Shown here: positions 11,395-22,540 of the stretch, in pieces
Numbering within the stretch: the stretch's first letter is position 1
Layout: each line of letters starts with the position of its first letter
Assembly (NCBI GenBank): GCA_028564925.1
Contig: CM053030.1
Location: forward strand, 374,885,445 to 374,949,444
Length of the DNA: 64,000 nucleotides
Reading direction: 5' to 3'
Source of the DNA: Lithobates sylvaticus
Lineage: Eukaryota; Chordata; Amphibia; Anura; Ranidae
Made by a program: the position numbers and the translations under genes
Notes under the pieces: generated by a model
Databases searched by the model: none
The model's input: only the letters and a program-made list of their open reading frames with translations
What the model was told of the DNA's origin: nothing

Positions 11395-11880
11395 CTGTAG
11401 GGACTGGCAAGCTGCACTATATTACATTCTTGTTCCTGGGTTTAGTTTAGCTTTAAATTTACTTTGTTTTGGCAATATATGGCCTGTCTTTATTTTTTAA
11501 GCAGACCTGTGTGTTCACAGCTCCTTCCCTGCTACTAACATCTATGCTGACTAACTTGTGTAGGAAAGATGTATATACTTTTTTTCCAGCCCACTACAGT
11601 CATGTGATCTCCCCTGTGTCAGTCAATAGCGGCTGTAGGGGAGAGGAGGGAGCACCAAGAATGGATGGCCCATGGGAACCTATGGGTGACATCACTGCAC
11701 CCAGGCATTCCCAGCTGTTGAGCACTCTCCTCTCCCCTGCAGCTGCTGCTGGCTGACAAGGGGAGATCATGTGACTGGAGTGGCCTAAAATACGTACTGT
11801 GTGTATGTGTATATTAGTCAGCATAGGGGTTAAGAGGGACAATGGAACAGTTTTAAGACTAGTTAGGTTTCACCTCAAAT
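11395..11880. repeat. Dispersed 'gtgtaggaaagatgtatatac' repeat
   Basis: Related to 22175-22540 and to the two halves at ~59770-59808 and 60576-60880. Common words are 'gctgactaacttgtgtagga' and 'gatctcccctgtgtcagtca'. It encodes nothing. Confidence 0.6.
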
Positions 11881-11889
11881 TCTATTTTA

Positions 11890-12367
11890 GGCTCCATGCA
11901 CACTGGCCTTAAAAAAACGTTGGTTCTCTCGGGAGCAAAAAATACTCGTATAGAGCATTTTTTGTACAAAGTTTAGACGAGTTTAGGAGAGTTTTTTTAA
12001 AAAAATTTCTGCCTCCAAGCTCCAATCAGAAACGTGAATCGGAAGGTTTTTTTTTTTTTTCTGCCTCCTAAATGTTAAACTCAAAATATGCCTCTTAACG
12101 TCCTACTGGGCATGGACACATAGGATAACATTGAGCTCCTTCTAGAGCAGGGGTCTTCAAACTATGGCCCTCCAGTTGTTCAGGAACTACAATTCCCATC
12201 ATGCCTAGTCATGTCTGTGAATTTTTTACAATGCCTCATGGGATGTGTAGTTCTGCAACAGCTGGAGGGCCGTAGTTTGAGGATCCCTGTTCTAGAGGCA
12301 GAACACAAAACTCCTGTAGAAGCAATGTTTTTTTTTTTTTTTTTTTAAAGCCAGTGTGCATGGAGCC
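11890..12367. mobile_element. TTA-flanked MITE (GGCTCCATGCACAC ends) hosting a hAT
   Basis: The ends GGCTCCATGCACACTGGCC and CCAGTGTGCATGGAGCC are inverted and flanked by TTA (11887-11889, 12368-12370). Interrupted by the hAT MITE at 12148-12289. Confidence 0.8.
12148..12289. mobile_element. hAT MITE with 8-bp duplication TTCTAGAG
   Basis: CAGGGGTCTTCAAACTATGG and CCGTAGTTTGAGGATCCCTG are the inverted ends. TTCTAGAG flanks exactly (12140-12147, 12290-12297). The middle is the common 'actacaattcccatcatgcc' type palindrome. It is nested in the MITE at 11890-12367. Confidence 0.88.
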
Positions 12368-12587
12368 TTAATGTTTTACAGAGCCTTTTGTTTTAAGTCG
12401 AGCCAGACCAGATCAATAGACCTAGAATAAGAGGGGAGCAATGACAGTCATAATGCAGTAGCACAAAACAGGAAGTGGTACCCATTCCAATAATGCATAT
12501 GGCAATTCCCATGTACATAAAATGAATTCTACATAGAAACAAGGTGTATAACATGTTAACATTCATTGGTAAGAATATTTTCTTTAA

Positions 12588-13064
12588 AATGTAACTTCAG
12601 CAAAAACATATTTTTCTAGTTTTGATGAGAGTCTGGTTAAAGTCTTGTTTGTTAAAAATAACAAACATGTCATACTTGCCTGCTCTGGGTAATGGTTTTG
12701 TGCAGAGCAGCCCAGATCCTCCTCAGGTCCCTCTCCGGCGCTTCTGGCCCCTCCCTCCTGTTGCATGCACCCACAGCAAGCAGCTTGCTATGGGGGCAAT
12801 CGAGCTGAGCTGCAGTTCCCTGTGTCTATTCAGACATGGAGCTGTGGCCCGGCCCGCCCCGCCCCTCTCTCTCCCTCCTCATTGGCTCACTGCCTTTGAC
12901 AGCATCGGGAGCCAATGGCACTTTGCTGCTGTTTCAGCCAATGACGAGGGCAGCTGAGTCTCTCATGCAACATCACTGGATCAAGATGGGGCACAGGTAA
13001 GTATCAGGGGGTCTGCTGCACACAGAATGCTTTTTATCCTAATGCTTCTGCCTTTGCAACCACT
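12588..13064. mobile_element. TTAA-flanked MITE, GC-rich middle
   Basis: TTAA at 12584-12587 and 13065-13068 bounds AATGTAACTTCAGC ... GCAACCACT. It contains 'cttgcctgctctgggtaatg' and 'tgtgcagagcagccc', shared with 23607-24057, 36060-36190 and (inverted) 8693-9060. The GC-rich core at 12720-12960 is repeat-borne, not a promoter. Confidence 0.65.
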
Positions 13065-13550
13065 TTAAGACCTCTGGGAGGTTTTTCTTACTGTTGGTTT
13101 ACCCTCTGGGGATAGTTGTCCTTGCCTGTAGATATTTTATCACCAGATCAATCTTTTCAGTTGTAAGGATTTTCACTCTACTCGTGTGTTGGTGAAACTC
13201 CTGATTGCTTCCCCCTGTCTGATCCAGTGACAGAGGCTACCAGGATAGAACTGAAAGTGAATCTCCGTTAAGTGACCCTGTATAAAAGGAAACCCTGCCA
13301 CTTTGCTTCTCCTAGGATGCATTAAGTATTTGATCCTTTGGGTGGGTTCAATACCCCCCTGGTTCCTCCCGATGACTTGTACATTCTGTAGTGACCTACA
13401 AGTTAGCGGGAGGAACTACAGCATGTGGCAGGGGAGCAGATGTTCTACACACCCAGAATTGTAGAATGTATGCTGCAGTCGGAGGAAAAATAAATTAGCC
13501 GTATTTCAACACATGGCCTACTGAAAAGGGAAGTATATTCCCTCTGTTAA

Positions 13551-13931
13551 AGCAGAATTCCACCCCAAAGTGGATCTTCTGCTTTAAGGATTCCTAACCC
13601 CCTGGCATGCCACATTTGGTATGTCATTGTTTTTTGGGGGGGCACCTAGTTTTGACAGATACCCAGGTCCCACTTCCGCTTGTGGTGCGTAGGCGACTCC
13701 TCTCCCCCCTCCCAGCAGTTTTCTGGGACATGTCACCGGTCCCAGAAGATTGCGTGGGCATTCAGGACAGCCGGGTGCTCACATTAGTGATGCTAGGGGA
13801 GAGAAGTAAGGCTACGGGCGGCCACATCGCTGGACCGTGGGACAGGTGAGTGTGTGTTTATTAAAAGTCAGCAGCTACACTTTTTGTAGCAGCTGACTTT
13901 TAATAAGCAGAAAAACAAGTGGAACTCTGCT
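13551..13931. mobile_element. TTAA-flanked MITE (AGCAGAATTCC ends)
   Basis: TTAA at 13547-13550 and 13932-13935 bounds AGCAGAATTCCACCC ... GGAACTCTGCT. It has the 'aaaagtcagcagctacac ... agcagctgacttttaa' hairpin of this family near the right end. Confidence 0.75.
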
Positions 13932-14027
13932 TTAAAGTATTCGTGTGAGAACAAGGGATAGTTTTAAGCACATATGTGCTTAAAACAAGTTTTGTAGTTG
14001 ATTTTTGTGTCTAAATATGCAACACAC

Positions 14028-14203
14028 GGGTTGATTTACTAAAACTGGAGAGTGCAAAATCTGGTGCATGGTAGCCAATCAGGTTCCAGGCTTTTTTTTT
14101 TTTTTTTTGAAGCTTAATTGGCCAAGCTGAAGTTAGAAGCTCATTGGCTACCATGCACAGCTGCACCAGATTTTTGCACACTCCAGTTTTAGTAAATCAA
14201 CCC
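14028..14203. mobile_element. Palindromic MITE GGGTTGATTTACTAAAACTGG
   Basis: The ends GGGTTGATTTACTAAAACTG and CAGTTTTAGTAAATCAACCC are perfect inverted repeats, continuing as 'gtgcaaaatctggtgca' and 'tgcaccagatttttgcac'. Shorter or broken relatives lie at 21552-21637 and 49542-49685. No clear target duplication. Confidence 0.8.
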
Positions 14204-14318
14204 CATGGTCTGAAAAGTAATGTACCTCCTTTTTATGTGTGTGACATCAGAAAAAAATGGCATTGAACATTTGTGCCCTGCACAACTGCAATGCAATATA
14301 ATTGCTATTGGACTATTA

Positions 14319-14759
14319 GCCTGGGTTCACACTTGTATGACAAACACTCCGACATTGGGAGCCCATGCGCATGGCATGTGAAAATCAATGTTTTCCCTGT
14401 GAGAACCGTCTTAACTGGTCTGACACAAGTCGGTCCAACTTTAAAAAAGGTCCCTGTACTACTTTGGTCCTAATTCAGCCCATTGACTATTATTGAAGTC
14501 GTATCAAAGTAGGATCCTTGTCCTAACCATCCAACTTTTGATATCCGACATGGTGATTACAGCAGCAGTAAAAGGAATTTGTCACACTGGGATTGTTTTG
14601 ATTGGTAAAAGGACAAATCAGACTATCACAAAGTTGGATCAAAGTTGTATCCTGTTCATTTAAGCCGAATGGAAGTAGGACCGATGTAGGACTGATTTTG
14701 CAGAGCAAAGTAGGATGACCGTCTTATGACTGTCGTGTAGTATTAGTGAGAACCCAGCC
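14319..14759. mobile_element. TTA-flanked MITE (GCCTGGGTTCACAC ends)
   Basis: GCCTGGGTTCACACTTG and GTGAGAACCCAGCC are the inverted ends; TTA flanks both sides (14316-14318, 14760-14762). First member of a chain of three abutting elements. Confidence 0.72.
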
Positions 14760-14762
14760 TTA

Positions 14763-15177
14763 TACCTCGTACACACGAGTGGATTTCCCGTTGGAAAAAA
14801 CTTGGCTGGTTTTTCTGCTCAAGCTTGTCTTGCATACACACGGTCACACAAAAGTTCTCTGAACTTTCGAACCGTCAAGAACGCGGTGACGTACAACACT
14901 ACGACGAGCCGATAAAATGAAGTTCAATGCTTCAGAGCATGCATCGAATTGTTTCCGAGCATGCGTAGGAATTTTGAGTGTCGGAATTGGTACAGACGAT
15001 CGAAAATTCTGATCAGAACTTTTTCCGACCGAAAAATTGAGAACCAGCTCTCAATCTTTTGCTGACGGGAATTCTGTCAGCAAAAGTCCCATGAAGCATA
15101 CACACGGTTGAAGCTTTCCGACCAAAAGCTCACATCGGACTTTTGCTGGCGGAATTTCTGATTGTGTGTACGGAGCA
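14763..15177. mobile_element. MITE with TACCTCGTACACACG / GTGTGTACGGAGCA ends
   Basis: It begins immediately after TTA (14760-14762) and ends immediately before TAA (15178-15180). Internal 'gcttcagagcatgcatc' and 'gagcatgcgtaggaatttt' match the truncated copy at 7825-8058. Second of the chain. Confidence 0.72.
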
Positions 15178-15180
15178 TAA

Positions 15181-15467
15181 GGCTCTGTTCACACCTAGGC
15201 GTTTTGGGGCGTTTTTTCTGCTGTAATCCTCAGCTCTAAAAATGCCCAACAAAACAAATGCCATTCATTTCAATAGCCCCTGTTCAGATCTGAGCGCTCA
15301 AAAAATTACATACAGATTTTTCATTTTTTTTTGGCAGATTACAGGATTACAGGCGTTTTTACTGATTTTACATTGGTGACCTTTTAACCTTGAAACAGCC
15401 CGTACAAAAACTCCAAAAATGCCAGAAAACACCTGTAAAATAGCAACGCCTAGATTTGAACCGAGAC
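15181..15467. mobile_element. MITE with GGCTCTGTTCACACC ends
   Basis: GGCTCTGTTCACACCTAGGCG faces CGCCTAGATTTGAACCGAGAC. TAA precedes and TTA follows. Third of the chain. Confidence 0.68.
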
Positions 15468-17135
15468 TTACTAAAGGAGCCATGCATTGTGAATGAATGT
15501 TATAATTTAGGGCTTCAAACTTCATGAACATACGCAGCCTGTACTCTTTCTTTAATCCCCTAATAGTTTCCGTTTCCTTCTTGGGACGGTCCCTTCGCTA
15601 TTTTCTGGAAACCAAGGTTTCATTTTTTTTTTTTCTTTACCTCAGTACACCATGCAGTGCGAACTGCAAAAGCATGAAGTGTAGTACTGTAGTGTTTACC
15701 ACAACCTTTGCACTTCTTTAACGATCATTTAAATTGCTTCTGTCTGCATTGCATATTTCTCAAGCATAAATGTGCTGTTGCTAGGCAGTAGTACTATTGT
15801 GTTCAGTTGTTTACAGAATTGTATTTTTCTTTACCTAGTCCTTCTGTTTTTTTTGTTTGAGGAAAAAAATTAAATAAATAAAAAAAATTAAATAATATAA
15901 AAAATAAATATATATATATATTATACAAAGTAGTCCTTTACCCCGTAGGGTGCCGACGTGCTTGCAAGTACACATACTAGGGCCAATTTAGAGCCAGGAT
16001 CTGATTAACCTACCAGCATGTCTTTGGAGTTTGAAGAAGCAGCCAACCAAGGTGGTGGCGCAAGACCCAGACTGTGACACCTGAGCAATGGGTCACAGGA
16101 GGATAACGATGGACTCACTTCACAGATGAGTATTTGAAGTGCAAGGGGCTACCTGACTGGATACAGAGTTTTGGTAGAACTAAAATTGTACAAAGATTAT
16201 GTGTACGGTGAGCTTTGCGTTCATTTTTCCAAAGCTATGTTACATGCTGCTTACATTGGAAGGGAAAATGCCTTTACTGTATTAGTCATAAGTGAAAAGA
16301 ACATTACCTTTTTACATATATTCTGTGAGCACACTGTTCACCACACACCCTGGTATTCAAATATCAGGGACAAATGTAACTTTTTAATGGCTTTTTATGT
16401 ATCCACCATTGTATGTATCTTGTGACCGTGTTGGAGTAGCTGTGCTGTAAAGCCGGAGTCTTGAGTGATGTGTTTGCTGCTATTGTGCTCATCCGTACCG
16501 GACCTTCCTGGTCCAGCACCCCATATCCTGAATTTGTGGTTGTGGAATTGCTTTTACATCGTTGCATATTTTATTAAATGTCTTCTACAGGAAAGTGGCA
16601 GCGCTTTAAATCATGATATTATCGTGCTCATCTCAATTACCATTGTTACTTAGGGTACAAATTGCTGACAAAAGCAAGTTCTCGTGGAGTGTTTTGTCTG
16701 CGCCCTTGGTGTATTGAGAGAGATGTGTGCATTGATGTCACCAATGAAGGTTATATTTTTGACAGATTATCAATTTAGGCAGTGTAATACCTCATGGGTA
16801 ATGCGTGCGAGAGACTGTTGTGGTTGCTCCATTTCCAGAGACAATGTATTCAGAACTGCTTGTAATGGACGTGTCTTTTTTTTTTATTTTTTTTTATCTT
16901 TCTTAGGAAAACTGGTTTAAAATACAGATTTTAAAGCACAAAAAAAAACATTTTGCAGATTTATCGTGTAGATTTGTAGAAAGTGTATTCCATTTTTTTT
17001 AAATGGTGAATGGTAACACACCAACAAAAAAAAAATGCACTGTCTAGAATAGCATCTAGCACTTTATAACATTATCAGGGCAGGATAAACCAGTAGGCAC
17101 AATTGACATGTGCCTATGGGTAGCTTTTTCCCTGT
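15468..17135. other. No gene recognised; repeat fragment at 15980-16042
   Basis: The text 'agggccaatttagagcc ... ctaccagcatgtctttggag' is part of the dispersed repeat that also appears at 11200. AT-rich simple sequence lies at 15850-15925. A short duplicate-free block at 16150-16660 has open frames but no splice context or homology. Confidence 0.45.
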
Positions 17136-17143
17136 ATAATTAT

Positions 17144-17813
17144 TGGGGGTGCAACAGATCGTCGTGATCCGAACGGGTCAACCTGTTCGGCACACCACGC
17201 GATCCGTGGAGCGCTCTGGCCTCGGCCATAGGAAAGGCCGCAGCTTCGGCCTAGCTCCACAGCGGCGGCCGTCTTGGTACACCCGGCGGCGGCCGCTATC
17301 TCGTCAGGAAGTGACGTTTCATCGTCGCCATCTTGCTACACCCCACACTCCTGCACACTAATGATAGAGTGAGACGGGGGCAAGTGGACATCTTGTTACA
17401 CCCACCGGAGTTTTAGATTTCACAGTTATTTTCAACACAAAACGGAGCTTATATGCTTAAATACAGTATTTGTAAATCCGACGGACTGTTTAGATGTTAA
17501 ATTTTAAAATCAGCAGCAAACCTGCTGACCTTACATCAATGAATGTTAATTGTGAAAATCAGAAGTGTTCTGTCACATTAGCAACCATGTAAGGTCAGCA
17601 GGTTTGCTGCTGCTTTTAAAATTTTAACATCTAAACAGTCCGTCCGGATTTACAAATACTGTATTTAAGCATATAAGCTCCGTTTTGTGTTTGAAAATAA
17701 CTGTGAAATCTAAAAACTCAGTGGGTGTAACAAGATTTGTCTTTTTTGCTGACCCGAAAATTGATCAGAGGAACGATCCGATCCGTGAGTTTTTTTGATC
17801 CGTTGCACCCCTA
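17144..17813. mobile_element. Non-autonomous hAT with large internal hairpin, duplication ATAATTAT
   Basis: The ends TGGGGGTGCAAC and GTTGCACCCCTA are 12-bp inverted repeats with one mismatch, flanked by exact ATAATTAT (17136-17143, 17814-17821). Subterminal 'agatcgtcgtgatccgaac' and 'gatccgatccgtgag' echo each other. Inside, 17391-17536 and 17587-17735 are inverted copies around a 50-bp loop. No transposase. Confidence 0.88.
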
Positions 17814-18355
17814 ATAATTATTGACTAGACTTTTATTTATCGTCAGTAGGAGCAATATTTAAGCCATGTTTGTGCCGGGAAAACAAGGAAACTGTTCTGT
17901 GCATAAAAAGTAAGCTGTGTTATTTGTATGGTGTGCCTACGGGCTCCAGCAATGGAGATTCAGCCCTGAACATTGTACAGATTTCACATTGTGAAACTTG
18001 TACAAAGCAAATAAACCTGAAATTGTACAACACACATAAGCTACACACTGCAAACTTCCACTGGAGCTCTGATTATTTGGGGGGAAAACTGTTGTGTGTG
18101 TGTGTGTGTGGGGCATTCTCCTAATAATACAGTGCTCTGTATCGAAGAGGCTGGTTGCCCAAGACTTGCCTAGTTTTTGGGACCTTGTAGCAGTTTGGCG
18201 GGTGGGTCGGAGACGGTCAGAGTAAGCATTGTATGCCTATAGTGCTTTTATCACGAAAATGTGTTAGAGGAGTAACATGGTTGCTATGCATCAAGGTTTG
18301 CTAACCTATCTCTCTGTCTACATTACAGACAATTTTTAGGTAGGCTCAAGGGATT

Positions 18356-19398
18356 AGAACCGCTTTCAGGTTTTTCCTTACACACGGGGCGGGCTCCGTT
18401 GGAGTCCGCCTTCTCAGCGGGGGAATATGTCCATTAATACCCACTGAGCAGGCGGATGGCTGGTCTGAAGACACAGACACAGCCCGCTGTTCTCTTTTTG
18501 GCAGTGGGATATAAACGGACTGACTGTCCGTTTCCATCTAATCTGCCAGACGGATGGGGAACGGATCCCCAGCCATCTGCTTTTGGACCAGATGTTGGTG
18601 GGTGTCAACTAGGGTTGCACCGATACTAGTACCAGTGCCGATACCGAGATAGACAAGTATCGCTACTCCTGCAAATGCACCAATACCTGAAACCGATACT
18701 TTCAGGCTCAGTTCTTTAAGCTGTCAGTGGGTCCCCTGTTGACAGCTGAAGTGTTAAAGAAGTCCGGTAATTGGAGCTGTCAAAATAAAGGGCAGCGCAA
18801 TGTTTATTAACAACATTGCTCAGCTCCTGAAACGTTAAATTAAAAAGAAACATGGTTTCTTTTTGAATGTTTCTTCATCTGTAGATCAAAGGGGTGAACA
18901 AATGTTCCTCTGTTTAACCCCTTATTAACCCTTAATTTACTCTAACCAGCTTTAATTAACTCCCTATTCTCTTCCATTTCATTATTTTCCTTCTCCCCCC
19001 CCTCCCCCATCTATTTTATAAACATTAAACAATTAAAACTTTTTTTTTTGATTTGTTAGTGAATACTTTGCACATATATATTTACACGTTTCACATTGAA
19101 AAAGTGCAAAATTAAAAAAAAATCTATTGATTTCATTTGTAAATAACTTTTCAATGCTTTGTACCATTGCTGACAGCTGAAGTGAAAACAAAACAGTTGC
19201 GGTTGGTATCGGCGAGTACTAAAAAAAAAAAAAGTATCGGTACTTGTACTCATTGTCAAAAAAAAATGGTATCGGGGCATCCCTAGTGTCAACAAACACA
19301 ATGTCCACTCCATAAAGGAGACTAGAGGGTCCGATCGGTTCTGCCTGAAAAACTGACAGGCTGACCCGATCTGTCCGCCCGTGTGAAAAAGCTCTTTA
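18356..19398. mobile_element. 'TCACACGGGC' MITE interrupted by a hAT
   Basis: The halves 18356-18609 and 19286-19398 correspond to the two parts of the intact relative at 19655-20034, sharing 'aacggactgactgtccgttt' and 'actagagggtccgatc' (there 'actggagggtccgatc'). The ends are worn. The hAT at 18610-19285 splits it. Confidence 0.65.
18610..19285. mobile_element. Non-autonomous hAT (TAGGGTTGCACCGATAC), duplication GTGTCAAC
   Basis: Ends TAGGGTTGCACCGATAC and GTATCGGGGCATCCCTA; exact 8-bp flank GTGTCAAC at 18602-18609 and 19286-19293. Subterminal 'gataccgagatagacaagtat' and 'agtatcggtacttgtactc' repeats are present. The core reads across no recognisable transposase. Confidence 0.9.
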
Positions 19399-19654
19399 TG
19401 GGGAAAATTTATTTTTGCCTTAGTGACCATTATCACTAGGACAGAACGTGAAAAAAGAAATGCAAAATGTGAAGCCTGCCATAAACAGACTTTATCATTC
19501 AACAGATTCCTCCATGAATGTTAAGAATCGTAGATGAACGAAGAACCCACTGCAACTTATTGTGAACTTTTAGCTTTAGAGTTGTCGTCGGAGTAGGTAG
19601 TGAGGGGAAATTTACCACCATTTCCCACTGTTCTGTTGATGGGGGTTAGATATA

Positions 19655-20034
19655 GGACCCTTTCACACGGGCACCTGTGCTAAGCCGAATCCACTTGCCC
19701 AGCGGGGGATCTCTCTGCTGATCCCAGGCCGATAACAGGTCCGTGTTCGCTCCCCTATAAAAAAACGACAGGGACACAGTACCGCTCTCCTCTATGGGGC
19801 AATCGGATGGAAACGGACCGTCTGTCCGTTTCTATCTGATCTACCGGGTGGATATGGAATAGGACCACTATCCTTCTTATTTTGGCGGACATGGTCAAAT
19901 CAGATGGCGGTGGGTGTCAGTGGACATGTGCCTGCTGACACCTGCTGTTCCATAGAAGAGACTGGAGGGTCCGATCAGGTCCACCTGAAAAACTGACAGG
20001 CAGACCAGATTGGACAGCCTGTGTGAAAGGGGCC
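19655..20034. mobile_element. MITE GGACCCTTTCACACGG, flanked by ATA
   Basis: GGACCCTTTCACACGGGC faces GTGTGAAAGGGGCC, with ATA on both sides (19652-19654, 20035-20037). It contains 'aacggaccgtctgtccgttt' and an empty counterpart of the hAT site in 18356-19398. Confidence 0.75.
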
Positions 20035-20037
20035 ATA

Positions 20038-20240
20038 AGCTGGCCATACACTGAGTGCATTTCAGGTGGGTACTAAGAAAATTGTTGGCTTAACAGCAAC
20101 TGCATTACAGGTACTGTTCAAGTATTGTGACAGCGGGCAGCACTGGCTGTCAGAATACAATAGCTAAAGAGTGAGATTCCATCTGCGCTGTTAGCATGGA
20201 CGGAGAAATCTGTTAGAAATCTGTGGTTGTATGGCCAGCT
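20038..20240. mobile_element. MITE AGCTGGCCATACAC
   Basis: AGCTGGCCATACACTGAG faces TTGTATGGCCAGCT; right flank TTA, left flank the ATA of the neighbouring MITE. Related by its ends to 624-820. Confidence 0.7.
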
Positions 20241-20529
20241 TTATAATATATAAATGAAATGTGTTTTTAGGTAATTCTAGTGGCTTCTGTTGTCTGACTC
20301 ACTGAGCTGGAACACGTATGCAGATCACAAAATTAGAGGTCCTTGCTGCATGATTGTGGAATTGGTCAGATGGTTAGGAAGTTTGACAATGGCGGCCTCC
20401 ATACTTCACTGACAGATTTTGTAATGTAAAATGTGGGGAAGGGTTAGATCATGGAAGGTTTTTTTTTTTTCTCCCCCCGGCTGTCTATTCCTAATTTGGT
20501 AGATTCCCCGGAACGCTTTGCAATACTTA

Positions 20530-20954
20530 AGCCCCATACACACGGTCGGATTTTCCGATGGATTCTGTCCTATCAGACAATGTTGTCGGAAATTCCGACC
20601 GTGTGTAGGCACCATCGGACAGTTTCCATCGGATTGTCCGACGGACAAAGTCCTATCTCCTGCTGGATAGATTTTTTGACAACAAAGTCCCATCACACCA
20701 AATCCGATCGTGTGTAGCGAATTCCGACGGACAAAGTGCTACGCATGCTCAGATCACATTCCAAGACCAAAGCTATTGGCTACTAGCCTCTACGTAGTCC
20801 CGTCGTAGGCAACAAACGTCACCGCGTTCAGAATGATCGGATTTTCCGACAACTTTGTCCGACCGTGTGTACGCAAAACCAACATCGGACAAAGTATGAC
20901 GGACCTGATCCGACGGACCTGGTCCTCGGATAATCCGCGCGTGTGTATGGGGCT
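20530..20954. mobile_element. TTA-flanked MITE AGCCCCATACACACGG
   Basis: Ends AGCCCCATACACACGGTCGG and CGCGCGTGTGTATGGGGCT, with TTA on each side (20527-20529, 20955-20957). Internal repeats of 'tccgacggacaaagt' type on both strands. No coding capacity. Confidence 0.82.
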
Positions 20955-20997
20955 TTAGAGTATTCCTGCCAGAGGGAACACTTCTCAGTATTATCAT

Positions 20998-21225
20998 GGC
21001 TCCATTCACACTAGCGTGGCTCCAAAGTCACACTATTTCCAGTGCGACTTTGATTACGATGTTACACTCAATGGACCTAAGTCTCATTAAAAATTTGCAG
21101 CAAAGTAGGGCAGACACTTTTTCAAGATCGCCGCGACTTTAAGTTGCACCGATCTGAATGGGGGCCATTGAAAAGAATGGCTGCGACTTGTCATATTTTA
21201 TTTATTTACAAGTGTAAATGGAGCC
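20998..21225. mobile_element. MITE GGCTCCATTCACACTAG
   Basis: GGCTCCATTCACACTAGCG faces CAAGTGTAAATGGAGCC. The right flank is TAA; the left flank is CAT, so the duplication is not preserved. Confidence 0.65.
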
Positions 21226-21551
21226 TAAACTGCTGTGCTGAATCAGATGATTTATAAGAAGTATTTAAATATAATGCAGGTAGAGATGTACAGTTGTGGG
21301 CTGAAGAATGGATTGACAATTCTGCGGGGACCCCTGAATGAGAGGCAGGTGTTGATTATATTGAGGGGCCTAAAAATAGAACCTGCATGGATACAATTAC
21401 ATGTAATTGGTCTCCTGTTAGTTAGACCCTCTAGAGCAATACAAAATAAATAATAAAATACGGTAGTTCTATACGGGGAGGTGTTCCTTTTACTGTGATA
21501 TAACACTTTATTATATCCAAAAAGGAACTTGCAGTGAACATATTGTGTGCA

Positions 21552-21635
21552 GTTTATTTACTAAAACCGGAGAGAGCAAAATCTGGTGCAGCTGTGTATA
21601 GCAGATTTTGCGCACTCCAGTTTAAGTAAATCAAC

Positions 21636-21668
<33 letters not shown>
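21552..21668. repeat. Short 'tttactaaaac' MITE plus (GT)n microsatellite
   Basis: 21552-21637 is an 86-bp deletion variant of the palindromic MITE at 14028-14203, ending AAGTAAATCAACCC. It runs straight into a (GT)n tract to about 21668. Confidence 0.7.
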
Positions 21669-21671
<3 letters not shown>

Positions 21672-22540
21672 ATAAACTTTTGTTTCCCAAGTCATCTTCC
21701 AGGACGGCATACATGAGATGGCTCCGTTTGTCAGGAAACCACTCCCTGGGGGGTGACTTTTGGCAGCTTCCACTCTTAAACTGGCTAGTGTAATATGACT
21801 GGCTGGCCTCAGGTGATAAACGATGAACCAAATCCTCCCACATAAGCTGTACCTGTTCATCTGCAATCCTCTTTCCTATACAGTATTGCATTGCAAAGTA
21901 CACCGATCAGATGATATTTGTTAGTTTCTAGCACACATTGCACAGCCCAGAGCAGAGAGTTGAGTGTAATCTGACACCTGAGTGGAGGGAATGGACACAC
22001 CCCCCATCTACACAGTCTCATAGGGAAACATGAACATCTGAGGCTGTCAATCACCTGCTGTGTTTGGATTGTCTGGGACCTGGGAAAACACTCGCTGTTA
22101 CAAATTGAGGCAATTACATGCTATGATGTGAGGATATATTTTGTTCATTTTTAGAGGTTTACAACCACTTTTAAAGTTAAACCTAATCTTAAAAATGTCC
22201 CCCCTCTCTCAACACCTATGCTGACCAACCTGTGTAAGAAAGATCTGAATAATTACTACTTTTTAGGCGGGTCTGGTCTCATGATCTCCTGTGTTAGCCA
22301 GCGCGGCTGCATAGGAGAGACTTAAGTGCTCGACAACGGCTGGGAGCGGTGACGTCACCCGTAGAGGGCTATGGCTCATTTGTTGTTGGTGCTCCCTCCT
22401 CTCCCCTGCAGCTGCCATTGGCTGACACAGGGAATCTGGATTGCGTGACCGGACCGGAGTGGGCTAAAAATAGGTAAGCATTTATCTTTCTTGCAAATGT
22501 TAGCATTTGCAAGAAAGATAAATGGGAGGGAGCGCTCTTA
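21669..22540. repeat. Two abutting TTAA-type dispersed repeats
   Basis: The first ends 'ggtttacaaccactt' at about 22170; TTAA at 22171-22174 is followed by 'agttaaacctaatct' of the second, which resembles 11395-11880 ('gctgaccaacctgtgtaaga', 'tgtgttagccagcgc'). A 'tttgcaagaaagataaatg' inverted pair lies near 22490. No gene. Confidence 0.5.

Noticed and set aside
12720-12960. GC-rich stretch as the EZH2 promoter
   Set aside because: It is the core of a TTAA-flanked MITE with copies elsewhere in the window.
19056-19502. 148-residue open frame on the - strand
   Set aside because: It spans the border of a hAT and its host MITE and shows no domain or splice context.
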